Assembly (NCBI GenBank): GCA_937901255.1 | Contig: CALCHN010000027.1 | Location: 62,001-126,000 of the forward strand | Length of the DNA stretch: 64,000 bases | DNA from: an uncultured Flavobacteriales bacterium | GTDB lineage: Bacteria > Bacteroidota > Bacteroidia > Flavobacteriales_E > Vicingaceae | Direction: 5' to 3' | Shown: piece by piece, positions 1-8,796 of the stretch | Layout of the letters: every line of letters starts with the position of its first letter | Numbering within the stretch: position 1 is the first letter of the stretch | Translations under genes and position numbers: made by a program | Notes under the pieces: model-generated | The model's input: only the letters and a program-made list of their open reading frames with translations | Database searches by the model: none | What the model was told of the DNA's origin: nothing

Positions 1-1117
1 CGGCATAAGAAACCATTTCGAAAATTAACTGCATACCAATTTCCATTTCAGCAACAGGCTTTCCATGAAGGAATTTTTCTAGTTTTTCAATATCTTTATA
101 ACTGTAATAAGCAACACAAATACCTTCACCTCCATCTCTTCCTGCTCTTCCTGTTTCTTGGTAATAACTTTCTAAACTTTTAGGAATATCATGATGAATT
201 ACATAACGCACATCTGGCTTATCAATCCCCATCCCAAAAGCAATAGTTGCCACAATTACATCTGCTTCCTCCATCAAAAACATGTCTTGATGCCTCACTC
301 TAGAATGAGAATCTAAACCAGCATGGTAAGGCAATGCTTTAATACCATTTACTTGAAGTAATTCAGCAATTTCTTCCACCTTTTTTCGGCTTAAACAATA
401 TATAATTCCCGATTTTCCTTGGTGCTGACGAACAAAACGTATAATTTCTTTTTTTACATCTTTTTTTGGACGAATTTCATAGTATAAATTATCCCTATTA
501 AAAGATGCTTTAAACACTCTTGCCTCAGTCATGCCAAGGTTTTTCTGAATATCTTCCTGAACTTTTGGAGTTGCAGTAGCCGTAAGTGCAATAATTGGCA
601 CTCTATCTATAGCTTCAATAATGGTTCTTAATCTTCGGTATTCTGGTCTGAAATCATGTCCCCACTCAGAAATACAATGTGCCTCATCAATAGCAAAAAA
701 GGAAATTTTAAAGCTTTTTAAAAACTCAATATTTTCCTCTTTAGTAAGTGATTCAGGAGCAACATAAAGTAATTTAGTTATACCATCTTGTACATCCTTC
801 TTTACTTGTTTAGCTTCAGTTTTATTAAGGGTAGAGTTATAAAAATGAGCTATTCCATCTTTATCAGAAAAACCTCTTATAGCATCAACTTGGTTTTTCA
901 TTAGGGCAATTAGGGGGGAAACAATAATGGCAGTACCTTCCGACATTAATGCTGGCAATTGGTAACAAAGGGACTTACCACCACCTGTAGGCATAATAAC
1001 AAAAGAGTCATTTCCATTTAAAAGGTTTTGGATAATATCTTCTTGTTCTCCTTTAAACCCATTAAATCCAAAAAATTTCTTCAAATAGTCCGTTAACGGA
1101 GCTTCAATAGTTTGCAT
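1..1117 (-). CDS. recQ: ATP-dependent DNA helicase RecQ (C-terminus beyond left edge)
   Basis: RecQ is a superfamily 2 3'-5' DNA helicase acting in recombination and replication-fork repair. About 372 residues are visible from an ATG at 1117. The helicase core is complete: Walker A MPTGGGKS, motif II DEAH in the stretch AIDEAHCISEWGHDFR, motif III LTATAT, and motif VI with the QETGRAGRDG signature, followed by the start of the RecQ zinc-binding region. The remainder (rest of zinc-binding, winged helix, probably HRDC) is cut off by the window edge. The gene is divergent from the NadR-like gene, with a 297-base AT-rich gap in which I see only one small hairpin (1332-1351). Identification is secure; the start is the first ATG after in-frame non-coding sequence. 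Confidence 0.95.
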   Translation of the reverse strand, partial: MQTIEAPLTDYLKKFFGFNGFKGEQEDIIQNLLNGNDSFVIMPTGGGKSLCYQLPALMSEGTAIIVSPLIALMKNQVDAIRGFSDKDGIAHFYNSTLNKTEAKQVKKDVQDGITKLLYVAPESLTKEENIEFLKSFKISFFAIDEAHCISEWGHDFRPEYRRLRTIIEAIDRVPIIALTATATPKVQEDIQKNLGMTEARVFKASFNRDNLYYEIRPKKDVKKEIIRFVRQHQGKSGIIYCLSRKKVEEIAELLQVNGIKALPYHAGLDSHSRVRHQDMFLMEEADVIVATIAFGMGIDKPDVRYVIHHDIPKSLESYYQETGRAGRDGGEGICVAYYSYKDIEKLEKFLHGKPVAEMEIGMQLIFEMVSYA

Positions 1118-1414
1118 TGGTTTTGTATATTTTATTTTCTTACTGAAAAATTGATTATATTAATATTTTCATTTTCTTAATGTTGACACTTAGATTTTTC
1201 TTGATAATGATTATTATGACCCTGAAAAACCTAGTGTCATTTGGTACTTTAAAAATACTACTAATTTTTCAATTAAAACCAAATAAATAATATAATTTTT
1301 TTACCCTTATTTTTTTTGGTTGTGAATAAATTTTATGGCTCTTACCATAAAGCCAACCTATAAGTTTTTAATATTGCTGAAATTATTGTTTTTAAAAAAA
1401 ACTAAGCAAAATAG

Positions 1415-1933
1415 ATGATTTTTGTATTTACAGGACCAGAATCTACAGGGAAAACTACACTAGCCAATCATTTTTCAAAAATTGCTAATGTCTCTTTAGT
1501 GGAAGAGTATGCTCGTACTTTTTTAGAAAACCTAAACAGAGATTATACCTTAGAAGATGTTATTGAAATGGCAAAAACACAACTAAAAATGGAGCAGGAA
1601 GCGATAAAGCAAGATGCTACTATGCTTTTTTTAGATACCGACCTTATTACCTATGCCATTTGGCTAAAAGTGAAATACAATGCCACTATTGATTGGATAG
1701 ATGATGCCATCTCTAATCAGCCTAAAAAACATTACTTTTTATGTGCTATTGATGTCCCTTGGGAACCAGACCCATTAAGAGAAGCTTCAAATGAAAAAGA
1801 TAGAGCAGCTTTATTTCAACTTTATTTGTCTTTATTAAAAAAACATCAATTTTCCTTCACTATTTTATCTGGTAACTTAGATGAAAGAATAGAAAAGTGT
1901 AATGAAGTAATTCATTTAGTAGAGAATAACTAA
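1415..1933 (+). CDS. NadR-like AAA_28 nucleotide/vitamin kinase family ATPase
   Basis: 172-residue P-loop protein. Walker A is GPESTGKTT at residues 7-15, and the following VEEYAR (around residue 30) and LDTDL (around 73) segments match the NadR ribosylnicotinamide-kinase-like fold (AAA_28). Only the kinase domain is present; the HTH and adenylyltransferase domains of full NadR are missing. It sits immediately upstream of a TPP riboswitch and a TonB receptor. In Bacteroidota such stand-alone kinases are often found near vitamin uptake genes, so a role in phosphorylating an imported vitamin or nucleoside is plausible but inferred. The riboswitch lies downstream of this gene and so does not control it. 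Substrate unknown. Confidence 0.75.
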   Translation: MIFVFTGPESTGKTTLANHFSKIANVSLVEEYARTFLENLNRDYTLEDVIEMAKTQLKMEQEAIKQDATMLFLDTDLITYAIWLKVKYNATIDWIDDAISNQPKKHYFLCAIDVPWEPDPLREASNEKDRAALFQLYLSLLKKHQFSFTILSGNLDERIEKCNEVIHLVENN

Positions 1934-1961
1934 ACTCCAAAATAAAAAACATCAAATCCTC

Positions 1962-1991
1962 TTTCTAATTATAATTTTAATTCTACCTTTG
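1962..1991 (+). promoter_or_regulatory. Bacteroidota-type promoter for the TPP-riboswitch leader
   Basis: A TACCTTTG box at 1984-1991 matches the Bacteroidota -7 consensus TAnnTTTG. A TTTC at 1962-1965, 18 nt upstream, is a near match to the -33 TTTG. Transcription would begin around 1996, just at the 5' end of the riboswitch, which supports both calls. Confidence 0.6.
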
Positions 1992-1997
1992 CCGCAT

Positions 1998-2096
1998 CTC
2001 ATTGGGGTGCCTTACTTTTCAGGCTGAGATTATACCCATTTTTCTTGAGCAATTGAGAAAATAAACCTGATCCAGATAATGCTGGCGTAGGTAGGA
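1998..2096 (+). promoter_or_regulatory. TPP (thiamine pyrophosphate) riboswitch, THI element
   Basis: The conserved THI-box segments are present in order: GGGGTGCC (2004-2011), GGCTGAGAT (2022-2030), and the 3' core CCTGATCCAGATAATGC (2066-2082) followed by TGGCGTAGGTAG. This is the TPP-binding aptamer. It precedes the TonB receptor start (2169) by about 70 nt, so thiamine pyrophosphate presumably represses the receptor. I see no obvious intrinsic terminator between aptamer and start codon, so control at translation initiation is more likely; that part is inference. Confidence 0.93.
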
Positions 2097-2168
2097 TAAT
2101 AAAAATCAAATTAAGTTAAACAAATACGATTGTTTAGCCCCTTAACTTTCGTCAAAATTTATTTTTTT

Positions 2169-4610
2169 ATGAAAAAAATGATGTTTTTGGCGACTACAAT
2201 GCTTGCAGCTGCAAGTAGTTTCGCACAATTTTCCATTTATGGAACAATTAAAGACTCCTCAGCAAATCCTGTTGTTGGAGCAACCATTAAAATTACCGAT
2301 ACCTATAAAGGTACTTTTTCGGACAATAATGGGTATTTTAAAATCAATAACTTAGACACTTCAACCTACGTTATTGAAATTAGCTACATTGGTTATGAAA
2401 CCAAAAAACTAACCGTTGAAAACCTCACAGAAAATCGTGAGTATAAAATTACCTTAAAGGAAAGTCAGCAAAACCTAGATGAGCTTATTGTTGCTGCTAC
2501 CAGGGTAAAAGAAAATGCCCCCATTGCTCACTCCAACATTGCTTATAGCGATATAGAAAAAAATAACTTAGGTCAGGACATTGCTTTTCTGTTGCAAAAC
2601 ACTACTTCCTTAGTTTCTACTAGTGATGCCGGTGCAGGGGTTGGTTATACTGGTTTTAGAATTAGAGGTTCTGACGGAACAAGAATTAACGTAACCGTAA
2701 ATGGTATTCCTATAAATGATGCAGAATCTCAAGGAACTTTTTGGGTAAACATGCCCGATTTTGCCTCAAGTACAGAAAACATTCAAATTCAACGTGGTGT
2801 GGGAGCATCCACTAATGGGTCAGGTGCTTTTGGAGCAACAGTTAACTTACAAACTACCACCTTAAAAGAAAAAGCTTACGGAGAAATAGCCACTTCTTAT
2901 GGTTCTTTTAACACCCAAAAATACACCACTAAATTCGGAACGGGATTAATTAATAAACACTGGGCTTTTGACGGTAGAGCATCTTATATTAAATCTGACG
3001 GATATATTGATAGAGCTACTTCCGACCTAAAAAGTTATTACTTATCGGCAGGTTATTATGCAGATAAAACTTCTGTTAAATTAGTCTATTTTGCTGGAAA
3101 AGAACAAACGTACCAATCGTGGTGGGGAACTCCAGAAAGCCGAATTACAGGCAATAAAGAAGATATGGAAACCCATGCCATGAATAATGGATTGGATTCT
3201 GCTCAAACCCACAATTTACTTAATTCAGGCAGAACGTACAACTATTATGAATACGATAATGAAACGGATAACTACCAACAAGATCATGCTCAATTATTGT
3301 TTTCTCATCAGTTTTCATCTAAACTAAGTGCTAATGCGGCATTGCATTATACTTACGGTAGAGGTTATTATGAGCAATTCAGAAATCAAGATGATTTTTC
3401 GGATTATGGTTTAGATCCTTTTATTGCCGGAACAGATACTATAACTGAAACAGATGTAATCAGAAGACGTTGGCTCGACAACCATTTTTACGGTACAACT
3501 TATAGCTTGAATTATACTTCCTCTAAACTTTCTCTAGTTTTAGGTGGTGGTTACAACAGTTATGATGGCGACCATTTTGGAGAAATTATTTGGATGGAAT
3601 ATGCTAAAAATACCAACATTAGAGATAAATATTACGACAACAATGCACAAAAAGAGGATTTCAACACCTTCTTAAAAGCGGATTACCTTATAGGTGAAAA
3701 ATTAACCCTGTTTGGAGATTTGCAGGTTAGAACTATAGCTTATTCTACTAAAGGAATTGATAGCGATTTAAGAGAAATTAATGTTGACACCAACTTTGTT
3801 TTTTTTAATCCAAAAGGTGGTTTAAATTTTCAGTTTAATGATAAGTTGAGAGCTTATGCCTCGGTAAGTGTTGCCAATAGAGAGCCTGTAAGAACCGATT
3901 TTATTGACAATCCTTCCGACAAACAACCTAAACACGAAATGTTGGTAGATTACGAAGCAGGTGTTGGACTAAAACTTAAAAAACTATGGCTAAAAGCTAA
4001 CTTTTATTACATGGATTACACTAATCAGTTAGTATTAACAGGAGAATTAAACGATGTTGGCTCTTCCATAAGAACTAATGTGGATAAAAGTTATAGAGCA
4101 GGTATTGAGTTAGAAGGAACCTTCTTAATTAGTAAAAAAGTAGCATTGAATGCAAACGCTACTTTCTCTCAGAATAAAATTGAAAACTTTACGGAAGTAT
4201 TGTATGATTATACTACTGATTTTGATGTTATTGAAAACAATTACACCAATACCGATATTGCCTTCTCTCCAAATGTTATTGCTGCAGCAAGCATTCATTA
4301 CAATCCTATTAAACAAGTAAACCTAATGGTGCAAACCAAATATGTAGGCAAGCAGTTTTTAGATAACACCTCAAACAACAACAGAGCTATTGATGCTTAC
4401 CAAACCGTTGATGCTCGAATTAGCTTTATTTTATTGCCAAACAAAATGAGAGAACTTTCTTTCCATTTAATGGTCAACAATATTTTCGATACGATGTATA
4501 GTAGCAATGGCTATACTTACAGCTATATTTATAATGATTTAATTACCGAAAATTTTTATTACCCTCAAGCAGGAACCAACTTTTTAGCTGGGTTGGTGCT
4601 TAAATTTTAA
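2169..4610 (+). CDS. TonB-dependent outer membrane receptor, probable thiamine(-phosphate) importer
   Basis: 813 residues from ATG 2169. The frame is open from 2130, but the second Met gives a clean signal peptide (MKKMMFLATTMLAAASSFAQ), so I prefer 2169. Domains in order: signal peptide; carboxypeptidase-regulatory-like beta domain (about residues 20-105, with NPVVGATIKI and the later SYIGYETK); plug domain (about 110-235, with GFRIRGSDGTRINVTVNGIP and QRGVGASTNGSGAFG); then a 22-strand-type barrel ending in a terminal Phe (LVLKF). The TPP riboswitch directly upstream is the reason for assigning thiamine or its phosphates as substrate; this is inference from regulation. A strong terminator follows, so it is probably monocistronic. 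Confidence 0.9.
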   Translation: MKKMMFLATTMLAAASSFAQFSIYGTIKDSSANPVVGATIKITDTYKGTFSDNNGYFKINNLDTSTYVIEISYIGYETKKLTVENLTENREYKITLKESQQNLDELIVAATRVKENAPIAHSNIAYSDIEKNNLGQDIAFLLQNTTSLVSTSDAGAGVGYTGFRIRGSDGTRINVTVNGIPINDAESQGTFWVNMPDFASSTENIQIQRGVGASTNGSGAFGATVNLQTTTLKEKAYGEIATSYGSFNTQKYTTKFGTGLINKHWAFDGRASYIKSDGYIDRATSDLKSYYLSAGYYADKTSVKLVYFAGKEQTYQSWWGTPESRITGNKEDMETHAMNNGLDSAQTHNLLNSGRTYNYYEYDNETDNYQQDHAQLLFSHQFSSKLSANAALHYTYGRGYYEQFRNQDDFSDYGLDPFIAGTDTITETDVIRRRWLDNHFYGTTYSLNYTSSKLSLVLGGGYNSYDGDHFGEIIWMEYAKNTNIRDKYYDNNAQKEDFNTFLKADYLIGEKLTLFGDLQVRTIAYSTKGIDSDLREINVDTNFVFFNPKGGLNFQFNDKLRAYASVSVANREPVRTDFIDNPSDKQPKHEMLVDYEAGVGLKLKKLWLKANFYYMDYTNQLVLTGELNDVGSSIRTNVDKSYRAGIELEGTFLISKKVALNANATFSQNKIENFTEVLYDYTTDFDVIENNYTNTDIAFSPNVIAAASIHYNPIKQVNLMVQTKYVGKQFLDNTSNNNRAIDAYQTVDARISFILLPNKMRELSFHLMVNNIFDTMYSSNGYTYSYIYNDLITENFYYPQAGTNFLAGLVLKF

Positions 4611-4630
4611 TTGTTAGTTTACTTTCAACT

Positions 4631-4666
4631 ACTTTCCTGAAGTTTAAAACTTCAGGAAAGTTTTTT
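4631..4666 (+). terminator. Rho-independent terminator after the TonB receptor
   Basis: A near-perfect palindrome, with arms 4631-4645 (ACTTTCCTGAAGTTT) and 4647-4661, runs directly into a T tract (4661-4666). It lies 21 bases after the receptor stop. Confidence 0.9.
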
Positions 4667-4684
4667 GTTAATTAATTTTACGGA

Positions 4685-5257
4685 ATGAATGCCATTCCAA
4701 AATTTGAAACAACAAGGTTAATTCTTAAAGAAATAACCCTTGAAAATATCCCAGCATATAAAAAACATTTTGTTGATTACGATGTAATAAAGTTTCTTTC
4801 ATCAGCTGTTCCATGGCCTTATCCAGAAAATGGAATTGAAGATTTTTTAACCAATGTCATCATTCCTAATCAAGGAAAAAACAGATGGGTTTGGGGAATT
4901 TTTTTAAAATCTAATCCTGAAGAGCTAATTGGATGTATTGATTTATGGAGAGAAGGAAAACCAGAAAACAGAGGTTTTTGGTTAGGGAAAAAGTTTTGGA
5001 ACAAGGGAATTATTACCGAAGCAGTTGTCCCAATAATTGATTACGCATTTAAAGAACTAAAATTTAAGAAGTTAATATTTGCAAATGCAGTTGGCAACAT
5101 TGCATCACGAAAAATAAAAGAAAAAACAGGCTGTAAACTACTTGAAATTCAGAAAGGTAGTTTTGTTAGTTCCGAATTTACACATCAAGAAATCTGGGAA
5201 TTAACACACGATGAATGGAAGAAAAAAATCCCTCAAAAAATCCCTAAAGTTTTTTAG
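4685..5257 (+). CDS. GNAT family N-acetyltransferase (RimJ/RimL-like)
   Basis: 190 residues. It opens with FETTRLILKEITLENIPAY, the typical start of RimJ/RimL-type GNAT acetyltransferases. A central strand (ELIGCIDLWRE, about 80-90), the acetyl-CoA loop region RGFWLGKKFWNKGIITEA (about 97-115) and the NIASRKIKEKTGC helix (about 140-152) complete the fold. Members acetylate ribosomal protein N-termini or small amines such as antibiotics; the substrate here cannot be told. It stands alone between a terminator and prfB, 20 bases before the prfB start, so it may be co-transcribed with prfB. Confidence 0.85.
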   Translation: MNAIPKFETTRLILKEITLENIPAYKKHFVDYDVIKFLSSAVPWPYPENGIEDFLTNVIIPNQGKNRWVWGIFLKSNPEELIGCIDLWREGKPENRGFWLGKKFWNKGIITEAVVPIIDYAFKELKFKKLIFANAVGNIASRKIKEKTGCKLLEIQKGSFVSSEFTHQEIWELTHDEWKKKIPQKIPKVF

Positions 5258-5277
5258 GATAGTAGTACTTTTGGGGC

Positions 5278-6364
5278 ATGATAACACAAGAGCAATTAAA
5301 AAAATTAGCCGATCGCCTGGAAGCGTTAAGGGGGTATCTTTGACATACCCGGGAAAACAATACAATTAGAAGAAGAACAGCAAAAAACTGAAGATCCTAA
5401 CTTTTGGGACAACCCTGATGAAGCCGAAAAGCAACTCAAGGTAGTTCGTAATATAAAAGTTTGGGTAGATGCTTTTAATGAGCTTAAAACCATGTTAGGC
5501 GATTTAGAGGTGCTTTATGAATTTCATAAGGAAGGCGAAGCTTCTGAAGAAGAAATCGACCATCAATACAACCTTACACTAGAAAAATTTGAAGATGTAG
5601 AGTTAAAAAACATGCTTAGCTCTGATGAAGACAAGCTTAGTGCTGTGCTTCAAATTACTGCTGGTGCTGGTGGTACCGAAAGTTGCGATTGGGCTTCCAT
5701 TCTGCTAAGAATGTATAAAATGTGGGCAGAAAAAAACAACTACAAACTTACTACACTCGATTATCAAGATGGAGATGTTGCCGGCATAAAAACCGTTACC
5801 ATAGAAATTGAAGGTGATTACGCTTTTGGTTACCTTAAAGGTGAAAATGGCGTACACCGTTTAGTCCGTGTAAGTCCTTTTAATGCTCAAGGTAAACGTA
5901 TGACTTCCTTTGTTTCTGTTTATGTTTATCCATTAGTTGATGATACCATTGATATTGTAATCAATCCCGCAGATATTACTTGGGATTTTGCTCGTTCGGG
6001 AGGTGCCGGAGGACAAAATGTAAACAAGGTAGAAACAAAAGTGATCCTTAAACACCTTCCTTCAGGAATAATGATTACCAACTCGGAAACACGTTCTCAA
6101 TTAAAAAACAGAGAAAAAGCCATGCAGTTATTAAAATCGCAACTTTATGAAATTGAAATGCGAAAAAAACTGGAAGCTCGTTCTGAAATTGAAGATAGTA
6201 AAATGAAAATTGAATGGGGAGCTCAAATAAGAAGTTACGTGTTGGATGATAGAAGAGTGAAAGACCATAGAACCAACTTTACCGTTAACGACCCCGATAA
6301 AGTGCTGTCTGGAGAATTAGACGGTTTTCTGAAAGCTTACTTAATGATGTTTGGAAAAAATTAA
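5278..6364 (+). CDS. prfB: Peptide chain release factor 2, with programmed +1 frameshift
   Basis: RF2 recognises UGA and UAA stop codons. The gene is read in two frames: a 21-codon leader (5278-5340, ending ...LEALRGYL) that meets an in-frame TGA at 5341-5343, then a +1 shift and 340 codons from 5342 to the stop. The full product is 361 residues, normal for RF2. The tripeptide anticodon SPF (in RVSPFNAQGKR) and the catalytic GGQ (residues 244-246, SGGAGGQNVNK) are present. The leader protein sequence resembles other RF2 N-termini, confirming the ATG at 5278. RF2 controls its own level: when it is scarce, the ribosome pauses at TGA and shifts. An automated ORF call would miss the first 71 codons. 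Confidence 0.96.
5329..5343 (+). other. Programmed +1 ribosomal frameshift site in prfB
   Basis: An internal Shine-Dalgarno-like AGGGGG (5329-5334), then TAT, then the slippery CTT and the in-frame stop TGA followed by C. This is the classical AGGGGG-TAT-CTT-TGA-C frameshift signal known from Escherichia coli prfB. It is kept here even though Bacteroidota rarely use Shine-Dalgarno pairing for initiation. Confidence 0.96.
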
Positions 6365-6412
6365 TCTAGCGTAAAACTGAGGAACATTAAAACTGAATTG
6401 AAAAAATAGTAA

Positions 6413-6480
6413 CTCTCCCCCTGCCCCCTCTCTTTAAAGAGTGGGGAAAAGTTATCGAAAGATAACTTAGGGGTGAGTCG
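6413..6480. repeat. Small palindromic intergenic repeat, copy 1
   Basis: A run of C-rich then G-rich sequence with a central palindrome around CTCTTTAAAGAG, followed by GTTATCGAAAGATAACTT and GGGGTGAGT. The same element occurs twice near 39.1-39.4 kb with a few substitutions, so it is a dispersed repeat of the MITE or REP type. The remaining bases of the 6365-6590 gap hold no gene I can support. Confidence 0.8.
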
Positions 6481-6590
6481 AAATAAATTAATAAACAAAT
6501 GAAACAAGCCATACCTAACTTTAAACACACTTGTTAATGATTATTGGCATTGTGTATTTAGAGGAGCTTGAGAGAATTTATAAACTATAA

Positions 6591-6932
6591 ATGATGAAAA
6601 TATACCACAATCCTAGATGCAGTAAAAGCAGAGAAACTTTACAACTTATTCAAGATAAAGGTGTAGATGTTGAAATAATTGAATATTTGAAAGACATTCC
6701 ATCAAAAAAAGAATTGTTGGATGTACTAAAAAAACTAAAGCTTAATGCTGAAGACATTATCCGCAAAACGGAAACAGACTACAAAGAAAATTTTAAAGGA
6801 AAAAAGTTAACCAACGAACAATGGGTAGATGCTATGATAAAGTATCCTAAGCTAATAGAAAGACCAATAGTGGTAAAAGGAAATAAAGCCGTTTTAGGAC
6901 GACCTCCAGAAAATGTAAAAGAATTGTTGTAA
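6591..6932 (+). CDS. ArsC/Spx-family thioredoxin-fold protein (arsenate reductase-like)
   Basis: 113 residues, full length for the glutaredoxin-coupled arsenate reductase family. The N-terminal IYHNPRCSKSRETL carries the catalytic cysteine (CSKSR), and the C-terminal KYPKLIERPIVVKGNKAVLGRPPENV segment is diagnostic, with the RP(I/V) pair that lines the anion site. Real activity on arsenate is uncertain because many members of this family are generic oxidoreductases and no ars genes are nearby. The start could be either of the first two Met codons (6591 or 6594). It converges on the small membrane protein gene that ends 7 bases downstream. Confidence 0.85.
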   Translation: MMKIYHNPRCSKSRETLQLIQDKGVDVEIIEYLKDIPSKKELLDVLKKLKLNAEDIIRKTETDYKENFKGKKLTNEQWVDAMIKYPKLIERPIVVKGNKAVLGRPPENVKELL

Positions 6933-6938
6933 AAACAA

Positions 6939-7109
6939 TTACGCTTTATCGTCTTCCATTCCGGCAAGCTCTCTAACAAACTTAGGAGCAAACTTGTTCA
7001 AAAAGAATAATTTTAAAGAACCCGGAACAACAACAGTGAATAAAAACATTAATACCCACATAGCTAATAACAGAATAAAGAAAAAGAAAATCCAACCTAA
7101 TGTTTGCAT
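6939..7109 (-). CDS. Small membrane protein of 56 residues
   Basis: Read on the minus strand from ATG 7109 to TAA at 6939. It begins MQTLGWIFFFFILLLAMWVL, continues with a second hydrophobic part (FLFTVVVPG), and ends with a charged tail KFVRELAGMEDDKA. This is one or two membrane segments followed by a cytoplasmic-like tail, with clean protein-like composition. It fits between arsC-like and fumC without overlap. Unrecognised; the short length means it would be missed by length-filtered gene calling. No function is proposed. Confidence 0.6.
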   Translation of the reverse strand: MQTLGWIFFFFILLLAMWVLMFLFTVVVPGSLKLFFLNKFAPKFVRELAGMEDDKA

Positions 7110-7194
7110 AACTCGATGTTTAATTTAATTTGTGCGTGTAAAAGTAAAAAAATAACCAATAATATCTCAAAATAATCATTAAAAAAATTAAAAA

Positions 7195-8592
7195 ATGGAA
7201 TACAGAATTGAAAAAGACACCATGGGTGAAGTAAAAGTTCCTTCAGATAAATACTGGGGAGCTCAAACAGAACGTTCAAGAAATAACTTTAAAATTGGAC
7301 CGGCTGCCTCTATGCCCTTAGAAATTATTTATGGTTTTGCTTATCTAAAAAAGGCTGCTGCTCATGCTAATTGCGAGTTAGGCGTTTTAGCTCAAGAAAA
7401 AAGAGATTTAATCAGCCAAGTGTGTGATGAAATTCTTGCTGGAAAGCACGATGATCAATTTCCGTTGGTAATATGGCAAACAGGCTCGGGAACACAAAGT
7501 AATATGAATGTGAATGAAGTGGTTGCGAATAGAGCTCAAGAATTAGCTGGTGGAAAAATTGGTGAAGGAGAAAAAGCCATTCAACCTAATGATGATGTGA
7601 ATAAATCTCAATCATCAAACGATACTTTTCCAACAGGAATGCACATTGCTTGCTATAAAATGGTGGTAGAAAGAACTATTCCGGGAGTAGAAAAACTAAG
7701 AAATACGCTAAAAGAAAAATCGGAAGCTTTTAAAGATGTAGTAAAAATAGGTAGAACGCACCTTATGGATGCTACTCCGCTAACTATCGGACAAGAATTT
7801 TCGGGATATGTTTCTCAATTAGACCACGGATTAAAAGCATTAAAAAACACCTTAGCTCACTTAGCAGAATTAGCTTTAGGTGGTACTGCTGTTGGCACAG
7901 GATTAAATACTCCTGCCGGTTATGATGTATTGGTAGCTAAAAAAATTGCTGAATTTTCTGGCTTACCTTTTATTACTGCCGAAAATAAATTTGAAGCATT
8001 GGCTGCACACGATGCTCTTGTTGAAACACATGGTGCTTTAAAACAACTAGCGGTTGCATTAAATAAAATTGCTAACGATATTAGAATGATGGCTTCAGGT
8101 CCTCGTTCGGGAATTGGTGAGTTAATTATTCCTGCTAACGAGCCGGGGTCTTCTATTATGCCGGGGAAAGTGAACCCAACACAATGTGAAGCATTAACAA
8201 TGGTTTGTGCTCAAGTAATGGGTAACGATGTAGCCATTACCGTTGGTGGAACGCAAGGACATTATGAACTAAACGTGTTTAAACCCATGATGGCTTACAA
8301 CTTATTGCAAAGTGCTGAATTAATTGGTGATGCTTGTGTGTCGTTTAATGATAATTGTGCTGTTGGTATAGAACCGAATTATCCTGTAATTGAGAAATTA
8401 TTAAATAACTCATTAATGTTGGTTACCGCTTTAAATACCAAAATTGGTTATTATAAAGCTGCCGAAATTGCTAATACAGCACACCAAAATGGAACTACGT
8501 TAAAAGAAGAAGCGATACGTTTAGGTTACGTAACAGCAGAACAATATGACGAATGGGTAAAACCTGAAGACATGATTGGAAGTATGAAATAA
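7195..8592 (+). CDS. fumC: Class II fumarate hydratase
   Basis: 465 residues, the standard length for FumC, which interconverts fumarate and malate in the TCA cycle as a cytosolic homotetramer. It begins MEYRIEKDTMGEVKVP and has TGSGTQSNMNVNEV, the NKSQSSNDTFPT segment, GRTHLMDATPLT, and the fumarase/aspartase signature GSSIMPGKVN (residues 318-327). GTQSNMN and the active-site Ser of the signature are those expected for fumarase rather than aspartase or argininosuccinate lyase. Iron-free class II. It stands alone and ends in a strong terminator. Confidence 0.96.
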   Translation: MEYRIEKDTMGEVKVPSDKYWGAQTERSRNNFKIGPAASMPLEIIYGFAYLKKAAAHANCELGVLAQEKRDLISQVCDEILAGKHDDQFPLVIWQTGSGTQSNMNVNEVVANRAQELAGGKIGEGEKAIQPNDDVNKSQSSNDTFPTGMHIACYKMVVERTIPGVEKLRNTLKEKSEAFKDVVKIGRTHLMDATPLTIGQEFSGYVSQLDHGLKALKNTLAHLAELALGGTAVGTGLNTPAGYDVLVAKKIAEFSGLPFITAENKFEALAAHDALVETHGALKQLAVALNKIANDIRMMASGPRSGIGELIIPANEPGSSIMPGKVNPTQCEALTMVCAQVMGNDVAITVGGTQGHYELNVFKPMMAYNLLQSAELIGDACVSFNDNCAVGIEPNYPVIEKLLNNSLMLVTALNTKIGYYKAAEIANTAHQNGTTLKEEAIRLGYVTAEQYDEWVKPEDMIGSMK

Positions 8593-8615
8593 ACAATCCA
8601 ACTGTTTAACAAAAT

Positions 8616-8648
8616 AAAAAAATCCGCTGATAATTAGCGGATTTTTTT
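8616..8648 (+). terminator. Rho-independent terminator after fumC
   Basis: Stem AATCCGCT / AGCGGATT with a 7-base loop, flanked by A and T tracts (8616-8648), so it could work in both directions: for fumC on the plus strand and for the NACHT gene, whose stop lies about 150 bases away, on the minus strand. Confidence 0.9.
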
Positions 8649-8796
8649 ATGAAGGTAGGGTTACGGTCGGTATAAGAATATTAGCCGACTGCGTGGTATT
8701 TCCTGTCAAGTTACAAGAAAATTTAATCAGGCTATGACCCTTGAATTCACTACTGTCCCGGCTATTTTTATACATTGTTATACCGCGTTTACTTAT

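Noticed and set aside
2130..2168. Longer start of the TonB receptor
   Set aside because: Breaks the signal peptide; the second Met at 2169 gives a proper one.
4125..4316. Minus-strand 63-codon frame inside the TonB receptor
   Set aside because: Lies wholly inside a well-identified gene and has no protein-like pattern.
6779..7279. Two minus-strand frames around the small membrane protein
   Set aside because: They overlap arsC-like or fumC coding sequence and have no recognisable signal; the 56-residue frame in another phase is the better call.
8777..8786. Integron attC core site
   Set aside because: GTTATAC does not fit GTTRRRY (T at an R position) and no paired inverse core or integrase is near.
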